Below are positions 36,707 through 45,111 of a DNA stretch of 64,000 nt, one piece after another (position 1 is the first letter of the stretch; each line of letters opens with the position of its first letter). Source of the DNA: Pseudomonas monsensis (lineage in GTDB: Bacteria; Pseudomonadota; Gammaproteobacteria; Pseudomonadales; Pseudomonadaceae). Under the pieces are notes generated by a model that had not been told where the DNA came from, did no database searches, and was given only the letters and a program-made list of their open reading frames with translations. Both the position numbers and the translations under genes were made by a program. The stretch lies in assembly GCF_014268495.2 (NCBI RefSeq), contig NZ_CP077087.1:4669001-4733000 (forward strand). Direction: 5' to 3'.

Positions 36707-37825
36707 TCAGGACTCTTGCAATAAGCGCCGGTATATTGAAGCGTACGCAGACACCATTGAGTCCGCCGAAAACACCTTCAAATAGCGCTGAAGCGCATTC
36801 TCGCCCATGATCTTTGCGAGCTCAGGATTGCTCGATAAAGCCAACATTGCATTGGCGAGCGCCACAGAATCACGTGGGGGAACCACCAAACCGGTTTCGT
36901 TGGCGATATTGATATAGGTCGTGCCCGAACCGATTTCACAGGAAATGAGCGGTTTGCCATACATCGCCGCCTCAAGCAGCGAAATGCCAAACGATTCCGA
37001 CCGCAGGTGCGATGGAAAAACAAACGCATGGCACAGGGTCAGCAACGCAGCTTTGTCGTCATCGGCCAAACCACCCAGAAAATGCACGTTGGAAAGTCCG
37101 AGCCGCGCAGCTTGCGCCTTAAGCTCGGCCTCCTGATGCCCTCCCCCGAGAATGACCACAGGCAACCCAGTGATCTTCGCCGCGTCGAGCAGGTAGTCGA
37201 GCCCTTTGTAATAACGCAGCGCACCGACAAACAGGAAAAACTTTGAACCGACCTTGCCGCGCCAAAAATCAAGCTTCGCCTCGGAGACCGACGGATAGGT
37301 CGCCCTGTCCAGACCATAGGGAATGATCTCGACCTTGTCGCGAAACCGAGACAGCACAGGACTGCTTTGCACGTAGTTCGGCGACGAGGCGACGATGCAA
37401 TCAACGCTGCCCAGAAAGCGGTTCATCAACGGCTGATACAGCTTGAGCAGGGTCTTTTGCTTGACGATATCGGAGTGGTAGCTGACCACGGAGGGCTTGC
37501 CATGGCGGGTCGCAAAATGAACCAGATCCATGTACGGCCAGGGAAAGTGGAAATGCACCACGTCCGCCGCTTTCGCCAACTCGGCAAAGTCCTTGAACGC
37601 AGACAGGGAGAAACCGGTCGAAGCGACATGCAGATCAAGCTTTGAACGATGGGTAATGTGATTACCAACCGTTTCGTTGCGCGCCGCGCCCCGCTCACTG
37701 AGATACAGCACTTCGGACGAAAATCCATGCTCGGCACCGCCCTGGGCTATCTGGAAGATGACTTGCTCGATGCCCCCCATCGTTTCCGGATAGTAGGTTT
37801 TGAAAAAGTGCAGAACCTTGATCAT
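36707..37825 (-). CDS. GT4 glycosyltransferase, WbpZ-like
   Basis: The 372-residue GT-B enzyme starts at 37825 with MIKVLHFFKTYYPETMGGIE; the ATG overlaps the stop of the upstream GT4 gene by four bases. The donor-side domain has FFLFVGALRYYKG near 220 and the EX7E motif ESFGISLLE near 297. The opening and its place beside rmd/gmd resemble WbpZ, a D-rhamnosyltransferase of the P. aeruginosa common (A-band) antigen. A D-rhamnosyltransferase role is therefore likely but not proven. It is last in the gmd-rmd-GT-GT operon. Confidence 0.75.
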   Translation of the reverse strand: MIKVLHFFKTYYPETMGGIEQVIFQIAQGGAEHGFSSEVLYLSERGAARNETVGNHITHRSKLDLHVASTGFSLSAFKDFAELAKAADVVHFHFPWPYMDLVHFATRHGKPSVVSYHSDIVKQKTLLKLYQPLMNRFLGSVDCIVASSPNYVQSSPVLSRFRDKVEIIPYGLDRATYPSVSEAKLDFWRGKVGSKFFLFVGALRYYKGLDYLLDAAKITGLPVVILGGGHQEAELKAQAARLGLSNVHFLGGLADDDKAALLTLCHAFVFPSHLRSESFGISLLEAAMYGKPLISCEIGSGTTYINIANETGLVVPPRDSVALANAMLALSSNPELAKIMGENALQRYLKVFSADSMVSAYASIYRRLLQES

Positions 37826-38967
37826 TTTCCGTCGATTACCTTTCGATAGACCTGCAAGGTTTCCCTGGCGCAACGCTCCCAGGAAAAGCCTTGGGCATGT
37901 TTCATTCCATTGACGACGGCGATTTCACGCCAGGCCTGATCAGTCAGCCCTCGCTCGATCAAGCGCGTCAGCTCATCGACATCCATTGCGGCGCACATCA
38001 GAGCGGCGTTGCCCGCCACCTCAGGCAACGAGGAACTATTGGAGCAGACCACCGGCACACCGGAGCTCATGGCCTCCAGAACGGGCAGACCAAAACCTTC
38101 ATAGAGCGATGGAAAGGCGAACAGGCGTGCGCCCGCAAACAGTACAGGCAAGTCTTCACTGGGAACGAACCCGAGGTAATGCGCCCAGCCTTCGCGCCTG
38201 GCGCTTTCGAGTTTTTCGTGAATCGTGTCATTGCGCCAACCGTGGTAGCCGGTAAGGATCAACGGCCAACGGGCTCGTACCGCCAGCGGCAAGCGGCTAT
38301 AGGCCACGAGCAATGTCTCGATGTTCTTGCGCGGCTCGATGGTGCCGACAAAAAGTGTATAGCCACCCGGCTCCAGACCGTGCCGAGCCAGAACACTGCG
38401 CAACGCTTCGAGCGGCCGCGGGTAGAACTCTGGAGAACTCGCCAGGGGCACGGTATGAATACGTTCGACCGGCCAAGAGAAATAACTCGCCAGTTCCTGG
38501 CGAGTGAACTCCGAATCGGTGATCAGCGCGTCAGCCCTCACCAACGTGGTTTTCAGTTCCTTTTGCAGATAACGCACCAGTTGCGGCGCGTGGCAATGGG
38601 CCCAGGTGAAGGGCGAAAGATCATGAAAGGTCGCCACACTTCGACCAGCAAAGGGCGGCAAATAATAGTTGGGGCTGTGATACAGAAAATCGCCATGTCC
38701 CTTGAGGGCTGCCTTGCGCAGCATCGGCATCAGTAACCGATAAGCCTCTACGGCGAGAAAGTTCTTTTGTACCGCACGCTTCAAGCCATAACCACTGCCG
38801 GATTCATTGGCAGCGGTCGGCAGTTCAGGCAAAAAACGTCGACCGGCAAAAAATTGCAGATCAGTGATTTCAGGACTTTGCTGAAGTCTCAGCGCAAGTT
38901 CATAGGTATAGCGGCCGATGCCGGTCAGCGGAAAGCGGATCGGCTCGACAGACAGGACTAGCTTCAT
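37822..38967 (-). CDS. GT4 glycosyltransferase, WbpY-like
   Basis: The 381-residue protein begins MKLVLSVEPIRFPLTGIGRY, with the conserved GIGRYTYEL loop of mannosyl/rhamnosyltransferases. Donor-side motifs are YTLFVGTIEPRKNIETLL near 222 and EGFGLPVLE (EX7E) near 285. The WbpY/MtfB-like form and the neighbours rmd and gmd point to transfer of GDP-D-rhamnose or GDP-mannose. It starts one base after the rmd stop, and its own stop overlaps the next GT4 start, so the four genes are translationally coupled. Confidence 0.75.
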   Translation of the reverse strand: MKLVLSVEPIRFPLTGIGRYTYELALRLQQSPEITDLQFFAGRRFLPELPTAANESGSGYGLKRAVQKNFLAVEAYRLLMPMLRKAALKGHGDFLYHSPNYYLPPFAGRSVATFHDLSPFTWAHCHAPQLVRYLQKELKTTLVRADALITDSEFTRQELASYFSWPVERIHTVPLASSPEFYPRPLEALRSVLARHGLEPGGYTLFVGTIEPRKNIETLLVAYSRLPLAVRARWPLILTGYHGWRNDTIHEKLESARREGWAHYLGFVPSEDLPVLFAGARLFAFPSLYEGFGLPVLEAMSSGVPVVCSNSSSLPEVAGNAALMCAAMDVDELTRLIERGLTDQAWREIAVVNGMKHAQGFSWERCARETLQVYRKVIDGK

Positions 38968-38968
38968 T

Positions 38969-39865
38969 TTATTCCGCCGAAAGCATCCAGCTCAACGTCT
39001 GGTCCAGACCGGGTGTATCCCACCCTTTGACCAGTTCGCAAAGACGGGAATTGTCACCGCACAGGATTTTTACTTCATTGGCGCGGACAAATGCCGGATT
39101 AACTTCCACTTCGATCTGGTGACCGGTGATCGCCGAACACATGTCGATGACTTCACGAAGCGAGTGGCTTTTGCCAGAACTCACGTTGACCGTTTGCCCC
39201 AAAGGCCGGGCTTCGATCAGACCGCGATAAGCCTTGACCACTGCCCGGACATCACTGAAATCCCGCGAGACATCCAGGTTGCCGAGCTCGATCTTGTCAG
39301 CACGCTGACGAAAATGGGCGACGATCTTCGGCAACAGGAAGCTTTCAGCCTGGCCGACGCCGGTGTAGTTGAACGGCCGGGTGATCACCAGCGGCAGGCG
39401 GTTGTGCCAGAGACTGGCCATGTATTCCATGGCCAGCTTGCTGACGGCGTAATCGTTGGCCGGCGCAGGCGCCGTGGTTTCGCTCAACAGTCCGGCGGAG
39501 GCATTGCCGTAGACATTGGCGCTACTGGCGAGCAGTACGCAGTCAGGCACTTTGCCGCACGCCGCAATGGCTTCGAGCAAGTGCCGCGTGCCTATCAGAT
39601 TGACCCGATAAAAAGTATCGGCAGCACCATGCCCGACGAACGCCAACGCCGCCAAATGGATGACGACATCCGGTTGAATAGTTGCCAGCACGTCACGCAG
39701 AGCAGTACCGTCGGCCAGATCAACCTGAAAGTATCCAGGCTCATCCGAAGGCTGGGATCCCAGCCCTATCACCTCATACCCGCTGGCTTGAAGCTCAGCA
39801 GCCATGTACCGCCCAGTGAAACCTTGAATACCTGTAATCAGCGCGCGTTTACCGGCAGTACTCAT
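38969..39865 (-). CDS. rmd: GDP-6-deoxy-D-lyxo-4-hexulose reductase (GDP-D-rhamnose synthesis)
   Basis: The 298-residue SDR has the cofactor motif ITGIQGFTGRYMA near residue 10, the serine in LLASSANVYG near 115, and YAVSKLAME (YxxxK) near 139. It reduces the Gmd product to GDP-D-rhamnose. The ATG overlaps the gmd stop (ATGA), so the pair is coupled as in P. aeruginosa and Xanthomonas. Strong similarity to Rmd and the gmd partner make the call firm. Confidence 0.92.
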   Translation of the reverse strand: MSTAGKRALITGIQGFTGRYMAAELQASGYEVIGLGSQPSDEPGYFQVDLADGTALRDVLATIQPDVVIHLAALAFVGHGAADTFYRVNLIGTRHLLEAIAACGKVPDCVLLASSANVYGNASAGLLSETTAPAPANDYAVSKLAMEYMASLWHNRLPLVITRPFNYTGVGQAESFLLPKIVAHFRQRADKIELGNLDVSRDFSDVRAVVKAYRGLIEARPLGQTVNVSSGKSHSLREVIDMCSAITGHQIEVEVNPAFVRANEVKILCGDNSRLCELVKGWDTPGLDQTLSWMLSAE

Positions 39866-40896
39866 CAGAACGAAAATCCTTTTTCATTTCGACGCAGGTC
39901 AGCTTCCACCATCATGCGGCACAGCTCTTCCAGCGTGGTTTTCGGCTCCCAGCCCAGGGCAGCCTTGGCCTTGGCCGGATTGCCGATCAGCAGTTCCACT
40001 TCCGTCGGGCGATAGAACTTCGGATTGATCGTGACCAGCACTTTACCGGTGGCCGCATCAGTACCCTGCTCGTCTTCTGCAACGCCGCTCCAGGACAGAT
40101 CAATGCCGACAGCCTTGAAGGCCATGGTGACAAAATCACGCACGGTTTCGGTACGGTTGGTGGCCAATACGAAGGTGTCCGGCTCATCGGCCTGCAGCAT
40201 GCGCCACATACCTTCGACGTACTCTTTGGCAAAGCCCCAGTCGCGCTTGGCGTCGAGGTTGCCCAGTTCCATCTTGTCGAGCAGGCCGAGCTTGATCTTG
40301 GCAACGGAGTCAGTGATTTTACGGGTCACGAACTCACGGCCGCGCAGTGGCGATTCGTGGTTAAACAGGATGCCACTGGTCGCGAAGATACCGTAGGACT
40401 CGCGGTAGTTGATGGTCATCCAGTGAGCGTACAGCTTGGCAACACCGTAAGGGCTGCGCGGGTAGAAAGGCGTGCTTTCAACCTGAGGAATCGCCTGCAC
40501 CTTGCCGAACATTTCGGACGTCGAAGCCTGATAGAAGCGCACCTTCGGATTAACGATACGGATCGCTTCCAGAAGATTCACACAGCCCATACCAGTTATG
40601 TCGCCGGTAGTCAGCGGCTGATCGAAAGACACGCCTACGAAACTCTGGGCCGCGAGGTTGTAGACCTCGGTCGCTTCGGTGGTCTGAAGCAGACGGATGC
40701 TGGCCGACAGGTCGGTCAGGTCGTACTCGACCAGATGCAGGTTGGGATTCTTTTCAATCCCAAGCTCTTCGATGCGCCAGAAATTGACAGAACTGGTCCG
40801 ACGGTAGGTGCCGTACACCGTATAACCCTTTTCCAGCAGCAGTTCCGCCAGGTAGGCGCCGTCTTGCCCAGTAATGCCAGTAACGATAGCTTTCAT
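39865..40896 (-). CDS. gmd: GDP-mannose 4,6-dehydratase
   Basis: The 343-residue extended SDR has TGITGQDGAYLAELLLEKGY at the start, the Thr/Ser-Glu pair in QASTSEMFG near 127, and YGVAKLYAH (YxxxK) near 150. LFNHESPLRGREFVTRKI is the conserved dimer/tetramer and substrate segment. It converts GDP-D-mannose to GDP-4-keto-6-deoxy-D-mannose, which feeds both Rmd and the perosamine synthase coded at 44,008. It is first in the minus-strand gmd-rmd-GT-GT operon. Confidence 0.96.
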   Translation of the reverse strand: MKAIVTGITGQDGAYLAELLLEKGYTVYGTYRRTSSVNFWRIEELGIEKNPNLHLVEYDLTDLSASIRLLQTTEATEVYNLAAQSFVGVSFDQPLTTGDITGMGCVNLLEAIRIVNPKVRFYQASTSEMFGKVQAIPQVESTPFYPRSPYGVAKLYAHWMTINYRESYGIFATSGILFNHESPLRGREFVTRKITDSVAKIKLGLLDKMELGNLDAKRDWGFAKEYVEGMWRMLQADEPDTFVLATNRTETVRDFVTMAFKAVGIDLSWSGVAEDEQGTDAATGKVLVTINPKFYRPTEVELLIGNPAKAKAALGWEPKTTLEELCRMMVEADLRRNEKGFSF

Positions 40897-41099
40897 GCGA
40901 TTCCTCTAAACTCCATTAAAGAGCCTTTGCCAGGCCCTGCTGTGTCATGTGCGCCATTGAGCTCTATGCGACGAGCCGCAAGTTCTTGCAGATCATACAG
41001 AATGCGGTTCGTGACGACGATACCAAAGCTGCTGGCAACACGTAACAGAGTCATAATGCCAGCATTGCGTGACAGTCTTTCGACTGACAAGGCTTGCAT
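40893..41099 (-). other. Possible leader ORF overlapping the gmd start
   Basis: A small minus-strand frame (68 codons from ATG at 41099, or 73 from GTG at 41114) ends in a TGA that overlaps the gmd ATG by four bases (ATGA). This is the same coupling seen elsewhere in the locus. The predicted product (MQALSVERLSRNAGIMTLLR and onward) matches nothing I know and has no clear ribosome site. It may be a leader peptide, a decayed gene end, or chance. The rest of the 377-base gap between gmd and wzm must contain divergent promoters; AT-rich runs occur near 41,190-41,260. Confidence 0.22.
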
Positions 41100-41273
41100 T
41101 CTGCACGACTCCACTCTCCGGCACCCACTATAAAAATCAGGAAGTTGCGGGCTTCATGCCGCTACCTGACACTGCGCACCGCACAGTACAAAGAAATAAT
41201 GTAGAAAGGGTGACACTCCCCGCCCCCCAGCCTAAAATGGCGTGTTTTTTTGATCAACAATCTGGTGCTATTA

Positions 41274-42074
41274 ATGCGCAATGGTTCAGTAAGTATCGCC
41301 GTGTCGGACATCATCGCCGCGACAAGGCGCTACTCATTAGTAGGGATGCTAGGCTGGCAAGACGTCCGGCAGCGCTATAGAAGGTCGGCACTGGGACCGT
41401 TCTGGCTGACCATCAGCATGGGCGTCATGATCGGTACCATCGGCGTGGTTTTCGGCCAGATCTTCAATTCGCCGATTCAGGAATTCCTTCCATTCCTCGC
41501 CATCGGCATGATCCTGTGGAGTTTCATGTCCACGGTCATTACTGAAGGATGCACCGGGTTCATTGCGGCCGAAGGCATCATCAAACAACTGCCGATCCCG
41601 CTATTCGCGCACATCATGCGCATGATCTGGCGCAACATATTGATTCTGGGTCACAACATCGTGATCTTTCCCCTGGTGCTGCTCGCGGTCAGCAAGCCAC
41701 TGACCTGGCTGGCGCTGCTGAGCATTCCGGGCTTCGCCGTGGCACTGCTCAACCTGACGTGGATTGCCCTGCTGCTGGGGATTCTCTGCGCACGCTACCG
41801 CGACCTCCCGCAAATCGTCGGGAGTCTGTTGCAGGTCGTGTTCTACCTCACACCGATCATGTGGATGCCAAGCCTGCTGCCACAGCGTGCCGGGCTGTAC
41901 CTGCTGGACCTGAACCCGGCCTATCACATCATGTCGGTGGTTCGTTCGCCGCTGATCGGTCAATTGCCAACTGCCACCAACTGGTGGGTTTCCCTGGGCA
42001 TGGCCGTCGTCGGCTGGGCCATTGCGCTCGTGGTCTACGGTCGCTACAAGCGCCGTATCGCTTACTGGCTCTAA
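41274..42074 (+). CDS. wzm: O-antigen ABC exporter permease Wzm
   Basis: The membrane protein of 266 residues has about six helices and the ABC-2 permease layout: a cytoplasmic start with LGWQDVRQRYRRSALGPFWLTI (amphipathic helix and first helix), ending YGRYKRRIAYWL. These match Wzm/RfbA/KpsM permeases for ABC-dependent polysaccharide export. The ATG at 41274 gives the usual length, although an in-frame TTG at 41250 is possible; neither has a good ribosome site. It pairs with wzt 12 bases downstream. Confidence 0.93.
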   Translation: MRNGSVSIAVSDIIAATRRYSLVGMLGWQDVRQRYRRSALGPFWLTISMGVMIGTIGVVFGQIFNSPIQEFLPFLAIGMILWSFMSTVITEGCTGFIAAEGIIKQLPIPLFAHIMRMIWRNILILGHNIVIFPLVLLAVSKPLTWLALLSIPGFAVALLNLTWIALLLGILCARYRDLPQIVGSLLQVVFYLTPIMWMPSLLPQRAGLYLLDLNPAYHIMSVVRSPLIGQLPTATNWWVSLGMAVVGWAIALVVYGRYKRRIAYWL

Positions 42075-42086
42075 GAAGAACTACTA

Positions 42087-42830
42087 ATGTCCTTGATCGA
42101 ATTCAAAAATGTTTGTGTAGATTTCCCGATCTACAACGCTAACGGCCGATCCCTGAAAAAGCGTCTGATGCAGGTTGCGACCGGCGGTCAGTTGGGTGCG
42201 GACCAACAAGGTCGCGTAGTTGTCAGAGCACTGGAAGACTTGACGTTTACCCTGCGCGACGGCGATCGCGTCGGACTGCTTGGACATAACGGCGCCGGCA
42301 AGAGCACCCTGCTGCGCCTGCTCAGCAGCGTTTACGAGCCCTCCACTGGCACTGCCGTGATCAAGGGTGAAATCGGCTCGCTGATCGACATCTCGCTGGG
42401 CACGGATCCGGAAGCCACCGGGCGGGAGAACATTTTCCTGCGTGGCGGCATCCTCGGGATGACCAAGGCACAGATCGCCGAAAAGCTGGACGAGATCATC
42501 GAGTTTTCCGAATTGGGCGATTTCGTCGATATGCCAATCCGTACCTACTCGTCAGGCATGCACCTGCGTTTGGCGTTCGCGGTATCGACGACGATCAAAC
42601 CGGAAATCCTGTTGATGGACGAATGGCTCTCGGTGGGCGATGAAGGCTTCAAGCACAAGGCTGAAATCCGCATGAACGAGCTGGTGAAGTCGACCAATAT
42701 CCTGGTAATCGCCAGCCATTCGCGCGAACTGGTCATGCACACCTGCAATCGGGTGTTGTGGCTGGAACACGGCAAAATAAAGATGGATGGCGACCCGGCG
42801 ACGGTCACCGCTGCCTATTTCGGAGCTTGA
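42087..42830 (+). CDS. wzt: O-antigen ABC exporter ATPase Wzt, short form
   Basis: The 247-residue ATPase has Walker A GHNGAGKST (66-74), the signature YSSGM (154-158), Walker B ILLMDEW (174-180) and a switch His in IASHSRELVM near 211. It powers export of the finished polymer through Wzm. It stops right after the nucleotide-binding domain. The C-terminal carbohydrate-binding domain of E. coli O9a-type Wzt is absent, as in K. pneumoniae O2a-type Wzt. The next gene starts four bases after its stop. Confidence 0.94.
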   Translation: MSLIEFKNVCVDFPIYNANGRSLKKRLMQVATGGQLGADQQGRVVVRALEDLTFTLRDGDRVGLLGHNGAGKSTLLRLLSSVYEPSTGTAVIKGEIGSLIDISLGTDPEATGRENIFLRGGILGMTKAQIAEKLDEIIEFSELGDFVDMPIRTYSSGMHLRLAFAVSTTIKPEILLMDEWLSVGDEGFKHKAEIRMNELVKSTNILVIASHSRELVMHTCNRVLWLEHGKIKMDGDPATVTAAYFGA

Positions 42831-42834
42831 GTCA

Positions 42835-43371
42835 ATGAACAGTACCAAGCGCAATGGCGTGGATATCCAGGTGGCCTTCACCCTGGCATCCAGACGACTG
42901 CACGCAAAACACACCATCGAAACGGGTCCCGCCGTACCCGAGGACGTCGCGCCAATGCAGCCAGGCATGCGCCTGATCATTCGCCACTACACAAAGCAGA
43001 CGCTTCGTCGCATCGCTCACCACAGCTTGCGCGTCGCCCGACCGCTGACCCGCCCGCTTTTGTTTCGTCTACGCAATTACTTCACCGCAGCCATCCGCCA
43101 GGAAATGCTGGAAGAGTTCAGCAAGCTGCAAAAGATCCAGTATCAGCAGCACCAGCAGATCGTCCTGGAGTTTCAGCGCCTGGCAAACTCGGCGAAAATC
43201 CAGACCCGGTTGTCACAGAAAATCTTTTCCAGCCAGCACTCGCTGGAAAGTCTGCAACAGCAACTGGACCGGATAGAACAGAAAAGCCTCGGCAACAATA
43301 TCCCGGTAGCAGACGCCCCACCGGGTGAACGCGTGGACAATACGCGGCTGGCCCGAGGTGAGGACGCATGA
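42835..43371 (+). CDS. Coiled-coil protein of unknown function, coupled to wzt
   Basis: The 178-residue product is not recognised. Residues 1-40 are polar; residues 42-85 are strongly basic and amphipathic (RLIIRHYTKQTLRRIAHHSL, then RPLTRPLLFRLRNYF), suited to binding a membrane surface. Residues 85-160 are rich in Gln, Glu, Leu and Ile with heptad-like spacing (EEFSKLQKIQYQQHQQIVLE, LESLQQQLDRIEQ), which predicts a coiled coil. The tail is disordered. It begins four bases after wzt and overlaps the next gene by four bases (ATGA), so it is a real member of the exporter operon. It could set chain length, tether the synthases, or be the remaining N-terminal part of a larger chain-terminating enzyme. 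Confidence 0.75.
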   Translation: MNSTKRNGVDIQVAFTLASRRLHAKHTIETGPAVPEDVAPMQPGMRLIIRHYTKQTLRRIAHHSLRVARPLTRPLLFRLRNYFTAAIRQEMLEEFSKLQKIQYQQHQQIVLEFQRLANSAKIQTRLSQKIFSSQHSLESLQQQLDRIEQKSLGNNIPVADAPPGERVDNTRLARGEDA

Positions 43372-43997
43372 AGACTGAAGTCATCGTGGTCGGTGCCGGC
43401 GGGCACGCGAAGGTGTGCATCGAACTGCTGCATGCGCAAGGCGACAAGGTGGCCTATTGCGTTGGTAATCCGGACAGCCCGGATACCTGCCTGGGCATCC
43501 CCGTACTCAAAAGCGACGATCACCTTGCAGCCCTGCGTCAGGACGGATACGAACAGGCGTTCATTGCCATCGGCTCGAATTCACTGAGAAACAAGCTGGC
43601 CCGGAAAGTCACCGAAATGGGGTTCCGCCTGGTCAATGCCATCAGTCCGGCGGCGGTGGTTTCACCTTCAGCCTTGCTGGGAACAGGCATTGCGGTGATG
43701 GCCGGTGCGGTCATCAATGCCGAGGCGACGATTTCGGACCTTTGCATCATCAACACCGGCGCCACCATTGACCACGATTGCGTGATTGGAGCCGCGGCAC
43801 ATATCGCCCCTCAGTGCGCGCTGGCGGGCAACGTGCAGGTGGGCCCCCTGAGCTTTATCGGTGTCGGCAGCAAAATCATTCCCGAGATCCACATCGGTGA
43901 GTCGGTCATGGTCGGTGCCGGAAGCGTGGTCATTTCGAATATCGGGTCGGCAACCACAGTAGTCGGCGTGCCAGCCAAAGCTCTACACAAAATTTGA
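43368..43997 (+). CDS. Sugar O/N-acetyltransferase, PglD/PerB-like
   Basis: The 209-residue protein has a small Rossmann-like start (VIVVGAGGHAKVCIELL) and a C-terminal left-handed beta-helix. The catalytic histidine is H136 in ATIDHDCVIG, with AAHIAP just after, as in PglD, NeuD and the GDP-perosamine N-acetyltransferase PerB. Its place directly before the perosamine synthase gene makes GDP-perosamine the most likely acceptor, giving GDP-N-acetylperosamine; the acyl group could also be formyl-unrelated longer acyl. Overlaps the coiled-coil gene by four bases. Confidence 0.8.
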   Translation: MKTEVIVVGAGGHAKVCIELLHAQGDKVAYCVGNPDSPDTCLGIPVLKSDDHLAALRQDGYEQAFIAIGSNSLRNKLARKVTEMGFRLVNAISPAAVVSPSALLGTGIAVMAGAVINAEATISDLCIINTGATIDHDCVIGAAAHIAPQCALAGNVQVGPLSFIGVGSKIIPEIHIGESVMVGAGSVVISNIGSATTVVGVPAKALHKI

Positions 43998-44007
43998 AGG
44001 AAGAAAC

Positions 44008-45111
44008 ATGAAACGTATTTCTGTTGCACAACCAAAGCTCGCCGGCAATGAACGCAATTACGTGCTGGATTGCCTGGACACCAACTGGATCTCTTCCAAC
44101 GGCAAATACATCGGCGCCTTCGAAGAAAGCTTTGCAGCCTTCTGCGGCGTCAAGCATGCGATCGCCACCAATAACGGCACGACTGCGCTGCACCTGGCCC
44201 TGGTAGTACTGGACCTGCAACCGGGCGACGAAGTCATCATCCCGACGGTGACCTACATTGCCACGGCGAACGCAGTGCGCTATTGCGGGGCGACCCCGGT
44301 ATTGGTGGATGTGTGCGCCGACACCATGAACATCGATCCGCAGACGATCGAAAGCAAGATCACTGCAAAAACCAAAGGCATTATCCCGGTGCACCTCTAT
44401 GGCCATCCTGCACAAATGGATGTCGTCAATGAAATCGCCCGCAAACACAACCTCTGGGTGGTGGAAGATGCTGCCGAGGCGCACGGTGCCGAAGTAAAAG
44501 GCAGCAAAGTCGGCAGCCTGGGGACTTGTGCGACCTTCAGCTTTTTCGGCAACAAGATCATCACCACCGGCGAAGGCGGCATGATCACCACCAACGACGA
44601 TGAACTGGCCGCCAAACTGCGCCTGTTCCGTGGTCAGGGCATGGATCCGAATCGTCGGTACTGGTTCCCGGTGATTGGCTACAACTACCGCATGACCAAC
44701 ATCCAGGCAGCCATCGGTCTGGCCCAGATGGAAAACATTGCCACTGCACTGTCCGATCGCGATCGTCTGGCCGGCTGGTACAACGAAGCGCTGGCAGACC
44801 TCAAGGGCAAGATCGTTCTGCCAACCGAGGCCGCCTGGGCCAAACAGGTATTCTGGATGTACAACATCTTCCTGGCCGATGGTGACGAGCACAAACGCGA
44901 CGCGGTCATGCAGAAACTGGATGCGATGGGCATCGAAACCCGCCCCGTTTTCTATCCGATGCACGTTCTGCCACCTTACAAGGAAGACAATGTCTACCCT
45001 GTGGCGGACCTCTGGTCGGGCCGCGGCATCAACCTGCCAACGCACCAGGACCTGACTCAGGCAGACATCATCAGAATTGCAGCCAGCCTGCGTGAGGTCC
45101 TGGCAGACTGA
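44008..45111 (+). CDS. per: GDP-perosamine synthase, Per/RfbE-like aminotransferase
   Basis: The 367-residue PLP enzyme of the DegT family begins RISVAQPKLAGNERNYVLDC, close to the start of Vibrio cholerae RfbE. The cofactor lysine is K183 in FSFFGNKIITTGEGGM, and RYWFPVIGYNYRMTNIQAAI near 223 matches the same group. It transfers an amino group to C4 of GDP-4-keto-6-deoxymannose, the Gmd product. With the acetyltransferase before it, the pair would make GDP-N-acetylperosamine. An UDP-sugar C4 aminotransferase is a less likely alternative. Confidence 0.8.
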   Translation: MKRISVAQPKLAGNERNYVLDCLDTNWISSNGKYIGAFEESFAAFCGVKHAIATNNGTTALHLALVVLDLQPGDEVIIPTVTYIATANAVRYCGATPVLVDVCADTMNIDPQTIESKITAKTKGIIPVHLYGHPAQMDVVNEIARKHNLWVVEDAAEAHGAEVKGSKVGSLGTCATFSFFGNKIITTGEGGMITTNDDELAAKLRLFRGQGMDPNRRYWFPVIGYNYRMTNIQAAIGLAQMENIATALSDRDRLAGWYNEALADLKGKIVLPTEAAWAKQVFWMYNIFLADGDEHKRDAVMQKLDAMGIETRPVFYPMHVLPPYKEDNVYPVADLWSGRGINLPTHQDLTQADIIRIAASLREVLAD

